A stretch of 5,960 nucleotides of DNA, from contig JAUIEM010000495.1 of the NCBI GenBank assembly GCA_030428695.1, positions 1 to 5,960 of the forward strand. Direction: 5' to 3'. This DNA is from a bacterium (GTDB lineage Bacteria > Planctomycetota > J058 > JAJDCP01). The notes under the pieces are model-generated. The model saw only the letters and a program-made list of their open reading frames with translations, made no database searches and was not told the DNA's origin. This document shows positions 1 to 4,963 of this stretch, piece by piece. How positions within the stretch are numbered: position 1 is the stretch's first letter; each line of letters starts with the position of its first letter. The translations under genes were made by a program, and so were the position numbers.

Positions 1-271
1 CGCCGCGGTCGCCGCGGTCGACGGCATGCTCGAGCCCGAGCAGCTCGCCGAGTGCGTGGTGCGTACGATGGCGCGCGAGGAATTCCTGATCCTGCCGCAC
101 CCCGAGGTGCGCGACTACCTGCAGCGGCGCCTGGCAGAGGTCGCCGACACCCACGTCCGGTGGATCGTGCCCGGCCTGAAGAAGAAGATGCACGAGCGCT
201 ACTTCCGGCGCCTGCGCTCCCGGGGCGTGAAGGGCCCGCTGTGGGAAGTCCTCGAGGGCGTCTCCGCGTAA
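1..271 (+). CDS. Short-chain dehydrogenase/reductase (SDR), C-terminal part; 5' end outside the window
   Basis: The reading frame is open from position 2, so the gene starts upstream; the ATG at 26 is internal. The visible 89 residues begin AAVAAVDGMLEPEQLAECVV. A helix of the form 'pEqlAecVvrtm' is followed by 'eeFLILPHPEVRDYLQRR'. From family knowledge, this 'FLILPHPEV..Y...R' block is typical of the extreme C-terminus of many NAD(P)-dependent SDR oxidoreductases. The Rossmann fold and the YxxxK active site would lie before the window and cannot be checked, so substrate and cofactor are unknown. The tail after this block is basic (GLKKKMHERYFRRLRSRG) and extends a little further than I expect for the family. 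The TAA stop is at 269-271. The DUF2062 gene begins 19 nt downstream on the same strand, suggesting co-transcription. The SDR call rests on the C-terminal motif only. Confidence 0.7.
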   Translation, partial: AAVAAVDGMLEPEQLAECVVRTMAREEFLILPHPEVRDYLQRRLAEVADTHVRWIVPGLKKKMHERYFRRLRSRGVKGPLWEVLEGVSA

Positions 272-290
272 GGGCCCGCAGGGAGGGACG

Positions 291-779
291 ATGGCGCTGC
301 GCGCCGAGCTGGCCGCGATGCGCAGGCTGTGGCGCGAGGTCGAGGTCTCGCCGCCGGCCTGGGACCTGCTCGGCATCCGCCGCTCCCTGCGCCGGGCCTT
401 CGCCTTCGCCCGGCGCGAGCACGCCTCGCCGGGCAAGCTCGCCGCCGCGGTGCTGGTCGGGGTGTTGGTCGGCACCTCGCCCTTCTTCGGCCTGCACCTC
501 CTGTTGTGCGTGCTGCTCGGCCTGCTCCTGCGGCTGAACAAGTGCGTGCTCTACGCCGCCGCCAACGTCTCCCTGCCCGTGTTCGCGCCCTTCCTGATCG
601 TCGCGAGCGTCCAGGCCGGCTCCCTGCTGCTCGAGGGGCGGCTGCGGGAAGGGGCGCCGGGGGCGGAGGACTTCCTCTACTGGCTGTGCGGCTGGCCCCT
701 GGTCGGGCTGGGCCTCGGCCTGCCCGCGGCCGGCCTGGCCTGGGGGCTGGCCCGCCTGCGCAGGCAGCCGCCGGAGTAG
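291..779 (+). CDS. DUF2062 domain integral membrane protein
   Basis: A 162-residue protein with an amphipathic, basic N-terminal region (about 1-48) and hydrophobic segments at about 50-80, 88-115 and 130-155. The core 'LAAAVLVGVLVGTSPFFGLHLLL..LLGLLLRLNKCVLYAAANVSLPVFAPFL' matches the DUF2062 pattern: a Gly-rich helix, a P-[FL]-[FY]-G-x-[HQ] turn, then 'LRLN' and an 'N-x-x-[LT]-P' helix. DUF2062 proteins are small inner-membrane proteins with no established biochemical role. They often sit next to lipid- or polysaccharide-related genes, but nothing here assigns a function. The ATG is preceded by a purine-rich Shine-Dalgarno at 280-286 (AGGGAGG), 4 nt away, which supports this start. The upstream SDR gene ends 19 nt before it, so the two are probably one transcription unit. 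The TAG stop lies only 3 nt from the end of the convergent kinase gene. Confidence 0.85.
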   Translation: MALRAELAAMRRLWREVEVSPPAWDLLGIRRSLRRAFAFARREHASPGKLAAAVLVGVLVGTSPFFGLHLLLCVLLGLLLRLNKCVLYAAANVSLPVFAPFLIVASVQAGSLLLEGRLREGAPGAEDFLYWLCGWPLVGLGLGLPAAGLAWGLARLRRQPPE

Positions 780-782
780 CCG

Positions 783-1700
783 TCAGCTACCGTCCGCGAG
801 CAGCTCCAGGCTGGTGGTCGCCTCGCGCAGGAGCGCGGCGTCCTCGGTGTCCGCGCCGTACAGCAGCAGGGTCAGCGCGTAGTACACCGCGCGGAAGCGG
901 GCCGCGCGCCAGGCGTCGGGGTCGCTGGAACCGTAGGCCGCGCGGAAGGCGTCGTGCGCCTCCGGGGGCAGGAAGCCGTGGACCACCGCCAGGTCGGTCG
1001 CCGGATCGCCGAGATGCACGTCCCCCCAGTCGATCACTCCCGCCGGCGCCCCCTCCGCGTCGGCGAGCAGGTGGCGGACGTAGAGGTCCCCGTGCACGAC
1101 GACGTCCTCCCGCGGCCGCCAGTCCGGGGGCGGCGGCTCCCAGGCCGGCGCCGCCGCGAGCAGGCCGGCGGCGAGGGCGCGTTCCAGGCGTGTGCGCAGC
1201 TCGTCGATGCGCCGCGGGCGCGCCCAGCGGCCGAGGGGGTCGGGGCGCAGCCCCCAGCCGCGCGCCTCCTCCGCTGGCGTCGCGTGGAGGATGGCGAGGA
1301 AGCGCCCGAGCGGCGCCGCCCAGGTCCGCCGTTGCGGACGGCTCAAGGCGGCCCGATCGGCGGTGGTGCCCGGCAGCACGGGGTAGCCGGCGAAGGGCCA
1401 GGGGAAGCCGCCGCCGGGGCTCCCGCTCCAGCGCGGCGCCGGAACCGGCCAGGGCAGGCGGGCGGCGAGGTGGGGCAGGGCGCGGGTCTCGGTCTCGAGC
1501 AGCGGGACGGCGATCGCGCGGCGCGGGAAGCGGAACACGGCCCGCTCACCGACCAGGAAGGCGCGGTTGTCCCAGCCCTCGGCCCAGAGCCGCACGGGCA
1601 GCCCGGCCAGCTCCGGGTGCTGGGCGGCGATCAGGCGCGCGGCGAGCGGCGCCTCGATCGCGTGCTCGGCGCGCCAGGGCCGCTCCGGGTCGGTGGCCAC
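783..1700 (-). CDS. APH-family phosphotransferase (aminoglycoside phosphotransferase/choline kinase fold)
   Basis: A 305-residue predicted cytoplasmic kinase-like protein. The N-lobe contains 'AEGWDNRAFLVGERAVFRFPR' (about 40-60), the usual nucleotide-binding beta region, followed by an acidic helix (LLETETRALPHLA). The catalytic loop reads HGDLYVRHLL at 203-212, with H203 and the presumed catalytic base D205. The metal-binding segment is GVIDWGD at 221-227, with D224 and D227. In most APH enzymes the loop is HxDxxxxN; here the last position is H210, a variant that to my memory occurs in an uncharacterised APH subfamily. The phosphate acceptor cannot be inferred, and antibiotic resistance should not be assumed. 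The start is GTG (1700-1698) without a visible Shine-Dalgarno, one codon after the in-frame TGA of the dipeptidase gene, so expression probably depends on coupling to that gene. The family's N-terminal block begins around residue 9, which fits this start. The TGA stop is at 785-783. Confidence 0.85.
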   Translation of the reverse strand: MATDPERPWRAEHAIEAPLAARLIAAQHPELAGLPVRLWAEGWDNRAFLVGERAVFRFPRRAIAVPLLETETRALPHLAARLPWPVPAPRWSGSPGGGFPWPFAGYPVLPGTTADRAALSRPQRRTWAAPLGRFLAILHATPAEEARGWGLRPDPLGRWARPRRIDELRTRLERALAAGLLAAAPAWEPPPPDWRPREDVVVHGDLYVRHLLADAEGAPAGVIDWGDVHLGDPATDLAVVHGFLPPEAHDAFRAAYGSSDPDAWRAARFRAVYYALTLLLYGADTEDAALLREATTSLELLADGS

Positions 1701-1703
1701 CGG

Positions 1704-2774
1704 TCAGGGCCGCAGGCGCGCGAAGGCGCGGAGGAAGTTGCCGCCGAGGATGCGGGCGATGCGCTCCTCGTCCCAGCCGCGGTCGAGCATGCGCTGCACC
1801 AGCCGCGGGTAGGCGACCCCGTCGCGCAGCTCGCGGGGCGGGCGGATCGCCCCGTCGTAGTCGCTGCCGAAGGCGACGTGCGCATCGCCGACCAGGTCGA
1901 TGATGTGCTGCATGTGCTCTACGATCATCTCCCCGCTGTCCGGCCCGCCCTTCCGCCGCAGGAAGGTCGGCTCGAAGATGATGCCGATCACTCCCCCGCT
2001 GTCGGCGATCGCCTTGACCTGGGCGTCGTCGAGGTTGCGCCAGTGGGGCGTGACGCCGCACACCCCGGTGTGGGTGACGAGCAAGGGCAGCGTCTTGTCG
2101 TGGACGTCGACGGCGTCCCAGAAGGCCGGGCGGTTGATGTGGGCGAGGTCGACGAAGATGCGCGCGGCGTCCATCCGCGCGACGTAGTCCTTGCCCGCCG
2201 CGCTCAGGCCGTCGTCCTTGCGCCACAGCGCCAGCGGGCTCGAGGTCGGGCCGTAGACCGAGTTGGTCAGGTGGACGAGGGTGATGCGGGTGATCAGCCG
2301 CTCGGGGATCGACAGCGGACCTTCCGGCGCGGCCTGCAGCGCGTTGCCCCCCTGGATCGCGAGCAGCACCGCGTGGGCGCCCGCCTCCCGGGCCGCGAGG
2401 GCCTCCGCGTGGCTGCGCACCAGGCGCAGCTCCGGCCCGGCCTCCGCGACGATGCGACGGAAGCGGCGCAGGTTCTCGCGGAAGCGGTTCCAGCGCATGC
2501 GGGCGGGCACGACCGGGTTGGTGGTGATCGACCACATCCCGCCCGCCAGCCCGGCATCCCTTGCCCGGGCGAAGTCGAGGTGGCCGAAGAAGCGCCCGCC
2601 GAGCGGCCCGCCCCGGTGGCGGCGGCGCAGGTCGTAGCCGAACAGCCGGGTCGGGATGAAGCTGTCGAGGTGCAGGTCGTAGGTCGGATGCCGGCGCATC
2701 AGCGCGACGGCCTCCTCCGAGATGTCGAGCCGGCGCGCGAGCTCGGCGGCGGGGACGGGGGGCGGCAGGGACAT
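1704..2774 (-). CDS. Membrane dipeptidase-like protein, peptidase family M19 (renal dipeptidase family)
   Basis: A 356-residue TIM-barrel metallohydrolase. Members normally cleave dipeptides, some including D-residues, with a binuclear zinc site. Numbered from the ATG at 2774, the expected ligands are the HLD pair H35/D37, H212 (VDLAH), H235 (LLVTH) and D305 (AFGSDYDG). The substrate-binding H168 (LVHLTNS) and R246 (HWRNLDD) also appear present. The bridging glutamate, normally in an 'EGG' motif, is Q141 here (LLAIQGGNAL), read from codon CAG. Catalysis may therefore be altered or lost. There is no signal peptide or membrane anchor, so the protein is probably cytoplasmic. A longer in-frame start (TTG at 2834) would add 20 residues. 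I prefer the ATG because GGAG lies 7 nt upstream and the TTG falls inside a candidate -35 box. The APH-like gene follows one codon after its TGA. Confidence 0.88.
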   Translation of the reverse strand: MSLPPPVPAAELARRLDISEEAVALMRRHPTYDLHLDSFIPTRLFGYDLRRRHRGGPLGGRFFGHLDFARARDAGLAGGMWSITTNPVVPARMRWNRFRENLRRFRRIVAEAGPELRLVRSHAEALAAREAGAHAVLLAIQGGNALQAAPEGPLSIPERLITRITLVHLTNSVYGPTSSPLALWRKDDGLSAAGKDYVARMDAARIFVDLAHINRPAFWDAVDVHDKTLPLLVTHTGVCGVTPHWRNLDDAQVKAIADSGGVIGIIFEPTFLRRKGGPDSGEMIVEHMQHIIDLVGDAHVAFGSDYDGAIRPPRELRDGVAYPRLVQRMLDRGWDEERIARILGGNFLRAFARLRP

Positions 2775-2781
2775 CGGTCGG

Positions 2782-2785
2782 CTCC
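2782..2785 (-). promoter_or_regulatory. Ribosome binding site deciding the M19 dipeptidase start
   Basis: On the minus strand GGAG lies 7 nt before the ATG at 2774-2772. This is a normal Shine-Dalgarno spacing and favours that ATG over the upstream in-frame TTG at 2834. Confidence 0.55.
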
Positions 2786-2806
2786 GGTGGATGACGTCTG
2801 GAGACG

Positions 2807-2834
2807 ATTGTGGGGGAAGCGGCGCGCGGGGCAA
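2807..2834 (-). promoter_or_regulatory. Candidate sigma70-type promoter for the dipeptidase/kinase pair
   Basis: On the minus strand TTGCCC (2834-2829) and CACAAT (2812-2807) are separated by 16 nt. Each matches 4 of 6 consensus bases (TTGACA, TATAAT). A start about 7 nt downstream would give a leader of about 26 nt that includes the GGAG ribosome binding site. It lies in the only sizeable intergenic gap on the strand, the expected place for a promoter. The match is modest, and read-through from the antiporter operon is equally possible. Confidence 0.3.
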
Positions 2835-2857
2835 GGGCTACGCGGAGAGCGGCGCGC
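2818..2857. repeat. Pair of 10-bp direct repeats, 30-bp period
   Basis: AGCGGCGCGC occurs at 2818-2827 and again at 2848-2857, exactly 30 bp apart. The first copy lies in the spacer of the candidate promoter and the second overlaps the 12-bp palindrome. Repeats of such low complexity can arise by chance in GC-rich DNA. The placement around a candidate promoter is the only reason to record them. Confidence 0.3.
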
Positions 2858-2860
2858 CGC
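2849..2860. repeat. 12-bp perfect palindrome in the intergenic gap
   Basis: GCGGCGCGCCGC is fully self-complementary and lies between the end of mrpB and the candidate dipeptidase promoter, about 14 bp upstream of the possible -35 box. There is no T-tract on either strand, so it does not look like a standard intrinsic terminator. An operator is possible, but chance is plausible in sequence this GC-rich. Confidence 0.3.
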
Positions 2861-2883
2861 GGGGAGGAGCACGACCGCCGCCC

Positions 2884-3546
2884 TCAGAGCAAGCCTCGGG
2901 CGCGAATGCACAAGAGCAGCGCGGCCCACGCCCCCAGGGCGACCTTGACCGCGACCAGCACGTTGAGCAGCGGCATCCAGCCCCCGCTCCACTGCTGCCC
3001 CACCGTCCCGTGCGGGAGCTCCAGGCCGGTCAGCACGAAGCCGGCCAGGAGCAGGAACAGCACGACCGCTGCCTTCTCGAGGGAGGCGGCGTGCCAGCGG
3101 GCGTAGTCGCGCTCCATCCGCTCGCGGCTGGTCGTCAGCGCCCACAGGCCGATCGCCGTGCCTCCCGCGACCCCGGCCGCGAAGCCGCCTCCGGGGCTGA
3201 GGTGGCCGCGGAGGGCGAGCTCGATCGCGACCAGCGCCGCGACCGTCGCCCCGACCCGCGCGAGCAGCACCGAGGTGTCGTCGGGGAACGCGATCACGTG
3301 CGGGGTCGGCGCCTCGTTCTCGAGCAGGAAGCGGATGCCGGCGACGGCGAGGGTGAAGACGACGACCTCGAAGATGGTGTCGTACAGGCGGTTGCGGAAG
3401 ATCACCGCCGACACGGCGTTCGGCACCCCGGCCTCGCGCACCAGGGCGGGCAGCGGGCCGGGGCCCGCGGGCGCGACCTGCGCGTCGGACTCCAGCAGCA
3501 GCTGGACGCCGAGGAGCACCGCCGCGAGCGCGTACACGAGCTTCAC
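2884..3546 (-). CDS. mrpB: Mrp/Mnh cation/proton antiporter subunit B with an MbhE-like N-terminal segment
   Basis: A 220-residue membrane protein with two parts. Residues about 1-75 contain NAVSAVIFRNRLYDTIFEVV followed by a hydrophobic helix. This resembles the '[NA]VvtavLldyRg.DTlgEitV' segment of MbhE and of the extreme C-terminus of full-length MrpA. Residues about 92-220 are the MnhB/MrpB domain, with the hallmark RGHLSPGGGFAAGV at 113-126 and helices at about 95-112, 122-138, 158-175 and 192-215. In Mrp complexes this subunit belongs to the hydrophobic core of the inner-membrane Na+/H+ antiporter. The GTG start (3546-3544) overlaps the TGA of the preceding gene by 4 nt (GTGA) and has GGAGGG 6 nt upstream. 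It is the last gene of the operon; no terminator is evident after its TGA. Confidence 0.85.
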   Translation of the reverse strand: MKLVYALAAVLLGVQLLLESDAQVAPAGPGPLPALVREAGVPNAVSAVIFRNRLYDTIFEVVVFTLAVAGIRFLLENEAPTPHVIAFPDDTSVLLARVGATVAALVAIELALRGHLSPGGGFAAGVAGGTAIGLWALTTSRERMERDYARWHAASLEKAAVVLFLLLAGFVLTGLELPHGTVGQQWSGGWMPLLNVLVAVKVALGAWAALLLCIRARGLL

Positions 3547-4049
3547 GCGCCGCCCTCCGCGAGGCGCACGGCGCCGGCTTCCAGCGCCTCATCGAGGAGC
3601 CGCCGCAGGCGCGGCACCCGCACCTGCATCGCGAAGCCGTCCGCGGCGGGCAGGCAGATCCCGTGCAGCTCCCGGGCCAGGAGCGCGGCCCGCAGGGACG
3701 GCTCCGCTTCCTCCGCCACCAGCTCCAGGCGCAGGTGCACGCGCTGCAGCGCCGCGCGCAGGGGAGCGAGCTCTTCCTCTGCGGGCCGGGCCGCCGCCAG
3801 CACCCCGAGCCGCATCGTCAGCGAGGAGCGCACGGCGACCGCGTACAGGGTGACCGACAGCAGCGTCCCGACCAGCGCCTCGGTCAGCGCGACATCGGCG
3901 GCGCCGCACCACACGTAGACGAGGACCGCGACCGCGCCGAGCACCCCGCGCAGCACGAGCGCGTGGTAGGGCTGCACCTGGACGACCAGCATCAGCGCGG
4001 TCACGGGCAGGAAGGCGATCAGGGCGACGCCGATCCAGTCCTCAGCCAT
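3543..4049 (-). CDS. mrpA: Short MrpA-like subunit: DUF4040/MbhD domain plus C-terminal soluble tail
   Basis: A 168-residue protein. Residues 1-80 hold about three hydrophobic helices and the motif GAADVALTEALVGTLLSVTLY (49-69), the hallmark of DUF4040/MbhD, which corresponds to a C-terminal portion of full-length MrpA. The NuoL-like N-terminal pump module of canonical MrpA is absent from this gene. Residues about 85-168 form a charged, presumably cytoplasmic tail (e.g. HLRLELVAEEAE, MQVRVPRLRRLLDEALE) with no counterpart in the roughly 95-residue MbhD. I recall similar tails in cyanobacterial DUF4040 proteins of mrp operons, but this was not checked. The ATG start overlaps the end of mrpG by 8 nt (ATGGCTGA) and its Shine-Dalgarno is weak, suggesting coupled translation. 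E57 in ALTEA is the conserved acidic residue of the domain. The symbol mrpA is given by position and partial homology only. Confidence 0.82.
   Translation of the reverse strand: MAEDWIGVALIAFLPVTALMLVVQVQPYHALVLRGVLGAVAVLVYVWCGAADVALTEALVGTLLSVTLYAVAVRSSLTMRLGVLAAARPAEEELAPLRAALQRVHLRLELVAEEAEPSLRAALLARELHGICLPAADGFAMQVRVPRLRRLLDEALEAGAVRLAEGGA
3553..3558 (-). promoter_or_regulatory. Ribosome binding site supporting the GTG start of mrpB
   Basis: GGAGGG on the minus strand lies 6 nt before the GTG at 3546-3544, inside the 3' end of the preceding coding sequence. It supports the GTG codon and the 4-nt overlap with the upstream gene. Confidence 0.6.
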
Positions 4050-4329
4050 CGCGCCGGCGTCCGCGGGCGCAGAAGGCGAGGACGTAGCCGAACATCGTGT
4101 TCCACAGCGCCAGCGACAACAGGGCGAGCACGAGCAGCGGCCACTCGCGCGGGTTCTGCAGCAGGAGCCCGACCATGATCAGCGCCGAGCCGAGGGTGTC
4201 CGCCACGGTCAGGCCGTGCAGCTTGGCGAGCACGGAGCCGCGCCCGAGCAGGGGCCAGCTGCCCCACAGCCAGAAGAACAGGCCGACGGCGAAGAAGACG
4301 CCGCTGGTCACGTCGACGGCGAGCTCCAT
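4042..4329 (-). CDS. mrpG: Mrp/Mnh antiporter subunit G
   Basis: A 95-residue protein with three hydrophobic helices (about 8-28, 45-58, 63-86) and a basic C-terminus (CARGRRRDG). The family signature is visible in LLGRGSVLAKLHGLTVADTLG (27-47), which matches the MrpG/PhaG pattern 'lr..d...RlHa.t.adtlG'. The usual proline in the third-helix motif '(S/N)P...H...RA' is missing here, where the sequence reads WNTMFGYVLAFCAR. MrpG is a small membrane subunit needed for the integrity or activity of the Mrp complex. The ATG at 4329 was chosen over a longer upstream reading because AGGAGG lies 4 nt before it and the start overlaps the mrpF stop by one base (TGATG). Its end overlaps the next gene by 8 nt. 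Confidence 0.85.
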   Translation of the reverse strand: MELAVDVTSGVFFAVGLFFWLWGSWPLLGRGSVLAKLHGLTVADTLGSALIMVGLLLQNPREWPLLVLALLSLALWNTMFGYVLAFCARGRRRDG

Positions 4330-4580
4330 CAGCCCTCCTCGACGCGGCGCACGACGTGCGCGAGCAGCATCAGCGAGGCGTTGCCGACACACAGGATCAG
4401 CACGCCGACCACGCCGAGCCACCAGTCGTCGCGCATCACGGAGATCGCGAGGATCATGATCGAGGCCTTGCTCGAGGCGCTCGCGAAGGCGAGCAGCTTC
4501 TGCCAGATGTCCTCGTCCTGGACGGCCTCGTAGACGGGGATCGCCAGGGCGAGCAGCATCGTCGCCAGCACGACGGGCAT
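4329..4580 (-). CDS. mrpF: Mrp/Mnh antiporter subunit F (divergent)
   Basis: An 83-residue membrane protein with helices at about 2-20, 36-50 and 54-76, the size and topology expected of MrpF/PhaF. Support comes from position (between E and G) and from LLAFASASSKASIMILAIS, which aligns with the MrpF second helix ('drllaldl.s.kiv.l.l'). The loop where canonical MrpF has 'GPtxxDR..aLD' reads DEDIWQKLLAFA, so the conserved Asp-Arg pair appears as Gln-Lys and the later Asp as Ala. The ATG at 4580 overlaps the mrpE stop by one base (TGATG) and has AGGAGG 10 nt upstream. A longer upstream reading is out-of-frame sequence within mrpE. MrpF is a small core subunit of the Mrp antiporter; alone, this protein would be hard to name. 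Confidence 0.75.
   Translation of the reverse strand: MPVVLATMLLALAIPVYEAVQDEDIWQKLLAFASASSKASIMILAISVMRDDWWLGVVGVLILCVGNASLMLLAHVVRRVEEG
4334..4339 (-). promoter_or_regulatory. Ribosome binding site deciding the mrpG start
   Basis: AGGAGG on the minus strand, 4 nt upstream of the ATG at 4329-4327, lies within the last codons of mrpF. It argues against the longer in-frame extension that runs up to 4422. Confidence 0.6.
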
Positions 4581-4963
4581 CACGGGACTTCCTCCTCGGC
4601 TTCCAGGGTGTGGATCTCGTAGGTCCCGTCCTCGCCGTGCTCGGTGACGATCGTGGTCGGGGTGAAGGTGATGACGAAGATGTCGACGAACACGAGCAGC
4701 GGGGAGCGATGACCGGGCACCGGCTGCCGCACGAAGCGCTCGCGGCGGTGGGGGCGGCGCAGCATGCGGAAGGCCTCCGCGTAGGCCCGGGGCACCGCGA
4801 GCAGCGCCTGGCCGAGCATCCGCAGCCACTCCCGCCAGGGCTCGACGACGGGCCCGCGGCGGCGCAGCAGCAGCGACACCCCGAGGCCGAACAGCAGGTT
4901 GGGCCAGCGCAGATCGGCGGTCAGCAGCAGCCACACGGTCAGGGGCAGGATGATACGGGTCAT
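4580..4963 (-). CDS. mrpE: Mrp/Mnh antiporter subunit E
   Basis: A 127-residue protein. An N-terminal hydrophobic hairpin (about 3-34, LPLTVWLLLTADLRWPNLLFGL) matches the start of the MNHE family. It is followed by an amphipathic stretch (45-70) and a third hydrophobic segment (88-101). The C-terminal signature FTPTTIVTEHGEDGTYEIHTLE (100-121) corresponds to the MrpE pattern 'lTPGTl.v....dg...vH.L'; the conserved T-P pair is T101-P102. The ATG (4963-4961) overlaps the mrpD TGA by 4 nt (ATGA), with GGGAG about 10 nt upstream inside mrpD. The reading frame stays open further upstream, but that extension is antisense-like shadow sequence within mrpD. MrpE is an accessory membrane subunit that in known systems is needed for full antiporter activity. 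Confidence 0.88.
   Translation of the reverse strand: MTRIILPLTVWLLLTADLRWPNLLFGLGVSLLLRRRGPVVEPWREWLRMLGQALLAVPRAYAEAFRMLRRPHRRERFVRQPVPGHRSPLLVFVDIFVITFTPTTIVTEHGEDGTYEIHTLEAEEEVP
4591..4596 (-). promoter_or_regulatory. Ribosome binding site deciding the mrpF start
   Basis: AGGAGG on the minus strand, 10 nt before the ATG at 4580-4578, is embedded in the Glu-rich C-terminal codons of mrpE. It fixes the mrpF start at the TGATG junction. Confidence 0.55.

Noticed and set aside
776..790. GTAGC/GCTAC inverted repeat as an intrinsic terminator
   Set aside because: The stem is only 5 bp with no T-tract on either strand, so it is too weak to call a terminator.
783..1700. Antibiotic resistance gene
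   Set aside because: The protein has the APH fold, but the family is broad and mostly not involved in resistance. The His variant and the chromosomal context give no support for an aminoglycoside substrate.
329..1903. 524-codon + strand open frame crossing the DUF2062 and kinase genes
   Set aside because: The translation is Arg/Ala/Pro/Gly-rich low-complexity sequence without a recognisable domain. It is a high-GC shadow of the real genes, which match known families.
2775..2834. TTG start at 2834 for the M19 dipeptidase
   Set aside because: The extra 20 residues are not family-like and form no signal peptide. The ATG at 2774 has a GGAG at proper spacing, and the TTG overlaps a candidate -35 box.
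954..2948. 664-codon + strand open frame antisense to the kinase and dipeptidase genes
   Set aside because: It is the longest frame in the window but lies antisense to two genes with clear catalytic motifs. Its translation (many Arg, Gly, Asp, Val, His) looks like a GC-driven shadow.
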